Source of the DNA: Actinomycetes bacterium
GTDB taxonomy: Bacteria > Actinomycetota > Acidimicrobiia > Acidimicrobiales > SZUA-35
NCBI GenBank assembly: GCA_024227975.1
Contig: JAAETV010000481.1
Span: forward strand, 1-7,833
DNA length: 7,833 bases
Direction: 5' to 3'
Shown one piece after another: positions 6,501-7,833 of this stretch. The position numbers were made by a program, and so were the translations under genes. Each line of letters opens with the position of its first letter. The stretch's first letter is position 1. A model generated the notes under the pieces. It searched no databases, was not told the DNA's origin, and saw only the letters and a program-made list of their open reading frames with translations.

Positions 6501-6779
6501 AGATAGAATAAATCAATAAACTATCTACGATCGATTATATCTTGCATGATTTTATTCAAAGATCAATTAATTCCTCTATAATATTCAATTCCTAGTGTTT
6601 CAATAAAAGCCTTTAATTAGAAAGATATCATGGAAATTCAATATTATTAACTATAGCCTAATGTAAAAATGAAATGTCATAGAATTAAGCAGATATTATT
6701 AATATAGATAATTGAAATTAACGAGCGAATTATGACGAATTATAAATAAGAACGAGCGAATGTAATCTTGATTCAACAT
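6500..6779. other. Spacer with possible LSU 5' segment (about 6620-6735)
   Basis: There is a core repeat at about 6604 and paired direct repeats AACGAGCGAAT near 6720 and 6752. Between them, AACTATAGCCTAATGTAAAAATG, AAATGTCATAGAATTAAGCAG and AATTAACGAGCGAA resemble, in order, 23S 5'-region blocks CCATAGGTTAATGAGG, GAAACATCTAAGTACCC and AGTAGCGGCGAGCGAA. The last block coincides with the repeat motif CGAGCGA, which weakens it. I treat this as a candidate LSU domain I piece only. Confidence 0.28.
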
Positions 6780-6938
6780 TTATGAGCGATAATCTGAATT
6801 ATACATTGAAGATATAAAAAGTACTATTAAATAATATAAATAGAATGTATAAAAATAATCGATTATATAAATTATAAAAAAGAATATACAATAAAACTCC
6901 ATTAATCAATAAAACTCATTAATTTGAATTAAATATAT
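6780..6938 (-). CDS. Unidentified T-rich open frame, minus strand
   Basis: This is the one long stretch where the minus strand is T-rich and free of repeats, as the nad genes are on the + strand. With TGA as Trp it is open for 52 codons (stop at 6780-6782) and encodes a very hydrophobic, aromatic sequence (EFYWLMEFYCIFFFIIYIID, then YFYTFYLYYLIVLFI). The spacing of MEF...IIDY loosely recalls ND1 VEY...LAEY, whose C-terminal half is missing from the nad1 gene here. However, the conserved glycines and the acidic loop before it are not seen. No start codon is evident. It may be a gene piece or chance. Confidence 0.2.
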
Positions 6939-6939
6939 T

Positions 6940-7194
6940 TAAAGATATGATTATAAGAGATCAAAAGCCGCTCGATTAAATAGCGACAATAAGATTAAAA
7001 GCCTTTGATTAAAATGTCGCTAATCGATTATAGATAATTAATAGAAAAGCCTTTTTTAATAGATCATGAACGATTCTTTATTAAAAGCCTTTAATTATTT
7101 ATTTATCCATTATCTTATATTTAAAATGATTTAATCGATTAATTATCCAATATTATTAAATATTATATTTATTGGATCAGATTATATTTACTGC
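6940..7194. repeat. Repeat spacer with a core-bearing hairpin
   Basis: Cores begin near 6963, 6996, 7045 and 7084. TAGCGACA (6981-6988) and TGTCGCTA (7015-7022) are perfect 8-base inverted repeats enclosing AAAAGCCTTTGATT. The end of this stretch repeats sequence found near 865-882 and 5042. No gene was recognised. Confidence 0.65.
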
Positions 7195-7295
7195 TGATTA
7201 ATCAAAGTAATTGGGTTATTATTTCAATTTCCATGTTGTATAAAATATTTATTAGAACCTTTATCATTGGCTATAATTTCTAAGTATATTACATT
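7195..7295 (-). rRNA. rnl: Probable LSU rRNA fragment, GTPase-associated region (about 23S 1020-1130), minus strand
   Basis: On the minus strand, ACTTAGAAATTATAGCCAATG (complement of 7265-7285) followed by ATAAAGGTTCTAATAAAT resembles GCTTAGAAGCAGCCATCATTTAAAGAAAGCGTAATAGCT, the site bound by L11 and elongation factors. About 30 bases on, GGAAATTGAAATAATAACCC resembles GGAAGATGTAACGGGGCTAAACC. The order and spacing fit. The AAGCG block is poorly kept. Confidence 0.5.
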
Positions 7296-7434
7296 CCTAA
7301 TAATAATATAAAATAGATTAAAAGCCTTTGATTATATATTAAAAGCTTTTGATTTATTGATAATCGCTCGTTTATATCTTACTTTAATAGAATTAATGAT
7401 GCTTTTTATCATAGTAATTGGAATGAAAAGGATA
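7296..7434. repeat. Repeat spacer
   Basis: Two cores lie close together (AAAAGCCTTTGATT near 7319 and AAAAGCTTTTGATT near 7340), followed by TAATCGCTCGTT. The 20-base copy of 3553-3572 is at 7390-7409, just before an LSU piece, as its partner lies before an SSU piece. Confidence 0.6.
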
Positions 7435-7530
7435 ACTAAAAAGTGAAGCCTTAATAAACACATATAAATTATAATTTCTAGTAACTGTGAAGGAAAGGTA
7501 AATTCAAGAATTATGTGTAAACTATAGGAA
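7435..7530 (+). rRNA. rnl: LSU rRNA fragment, domain I (about 23S 410-500)
   Basis: AAGCCTTAATAAACACATATAAATT (about 7446-7470) matches AAGGCTAAATACTCCTGACTGACC. CTAGTAACTGTGAAGGAAAGG (7479-7499) matches CCAGTACCGTGAGGGAAAGG, and TAAATTCAAGAAT continues CGAAAAGAACC. ACACATA (about 7459) and TATGTGT (about 7513) can pair around this segment. A minus-strand open frame of 77 codons over 7332-7565 is a shadow of this piece and of repeats. The ends are uncertain. Confidence 0.72.
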
Positions 7531-7639
7531 AATATGATATTATAAATCAATAAAAAATGCATCAATATTAATCTATTTATCTATAAAAACAAGAATAATA
7601 ATGAATATAACCGCTCGATTATGATTGAGGGAATAATAT

Positions 7640-7725
7640 CTGGTAATTAATTATTATTAATGAGACTGCTTTAATAGTAAAAATCATGCGATAATCTTTT
7701 ACATGCCTTCTACCCAAATATAAAT
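7640..7725 (+). rRNA. rnl: LSU rRNA fragment, domain IV 5' part (about 23S 1755-1840)
   Basis: GAGACTGCTTTAATAGTAAAAATCATGCGA (about 7662-7691) matches GCGACTGTTTAATAAAAACACAGCxCTCTGCGA, the helix 61-63 start of domain IV. ACATGCCTTCTACCC (about 7701-7715) matches TGACGCCTGCCCGGT at the expected distance. The rest of domain IV is on the separate piece at 1085-1580. Bases upstream to about 7620 may also belong to it. Confidence 0.62.
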
Positions 7726-7833
7726 AAATATATAATAATACACTCGCTCGTATAAACAATAATTCAGGTAAAACATAAAGAAATAGCGAATGAATAATGA
7801 AAAAAAGCCTTTATTAATAGATAGTGGATAAGA
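7726..7833. repeat. Repeat-bearing end of window
   Basis: ACTCGCTCGT lies near 7742 and the core AAAAAAGCCTTTATTAATAG near 7802. No gene was recognised in this last stretch. Confidence 0.5.

Noticed and set aside
7332..7565. 77-codon minus-strand open frame
   Set aside because: It overlaps two repeat cores and the LSU domain I piece, whose conserved bases on the + strand explain it better.

Overview
This window looks like mitochondrial DNA from a eukaryote with a highly rearranged mitochondrial genome. It is strongly AT-rich. The recognisable protein genes are complex I membrane subunits (nad4, nad1, nad6). They read through only if TGA is tryptophan, and AGA falls at conserved arginine positions (nad4 GIIRF and KTNTRLL, nad1 QRRIGP). 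That fits a mould/protozoan/coelenterate type code and argues against bilaterian animals, where AGR is Ser, Gly or stop. I cannot name the organism. A protist or a non-bilaterian animal is possible. I recognised no tRNA gene.

Layout on the + strand: nad4 3' part (1-870, open at the window edge); a repeat-rich stretch; an LSU rRNA piece from domain IV into domain V (about 1085-1580); nad1 N-terminal part (about 1754-2311); a long repeat field; the 3' end of SSU rRNA (about 2765-2965); nad6 N-terminal part (about 3206-3505); the SSU 530-loop piece (about 3645-3810); a probable nad6 C-terminal part (3932-4090); a possible SSU 5'-domain piece (about 4320-4470); the SSU helix 28-35 piece (about 4750-4930); the LSU 3' piece with the peptidyl-transferase segment and the sarcin-ricin loop (about 5085-5540); a repeat field; minus-strand LSU domain II pieces (about 6205-6410, probably also 6435-6500 and 7195-7295); an LSU domain I piece (about 7435-7530, +); and an LSU domain IV 5' piece (about 7640-7725, +).

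The ribosomal RNAs are therefore split into many pieces, scrambled in order and placed on both strands, interleaved with protein genes. The core functional parts are present: decoding site, 530 loop, P-site region, peptidyl-transferase segment and SRL. They keep their diagnostic bases, which suggests a working ribosome assembled from separate RNAs.

The space between genes is filled by a dispersed short repeat with core AAAAGCCTTT (about 30 copies, all seen in one orientation), often near CGCTCG/CGAGCG arms that can form hairpins. These elements also sit inside an rRNA variable region and lie at the ends of the nad1 and nad6 pieces. This suggests the repeats mark, or caused, the breaks in the genes. 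All rRNA calls come from comparison with remembered conserved rRNA sequence, not from a computed alignment, so the boundaries are approximate.
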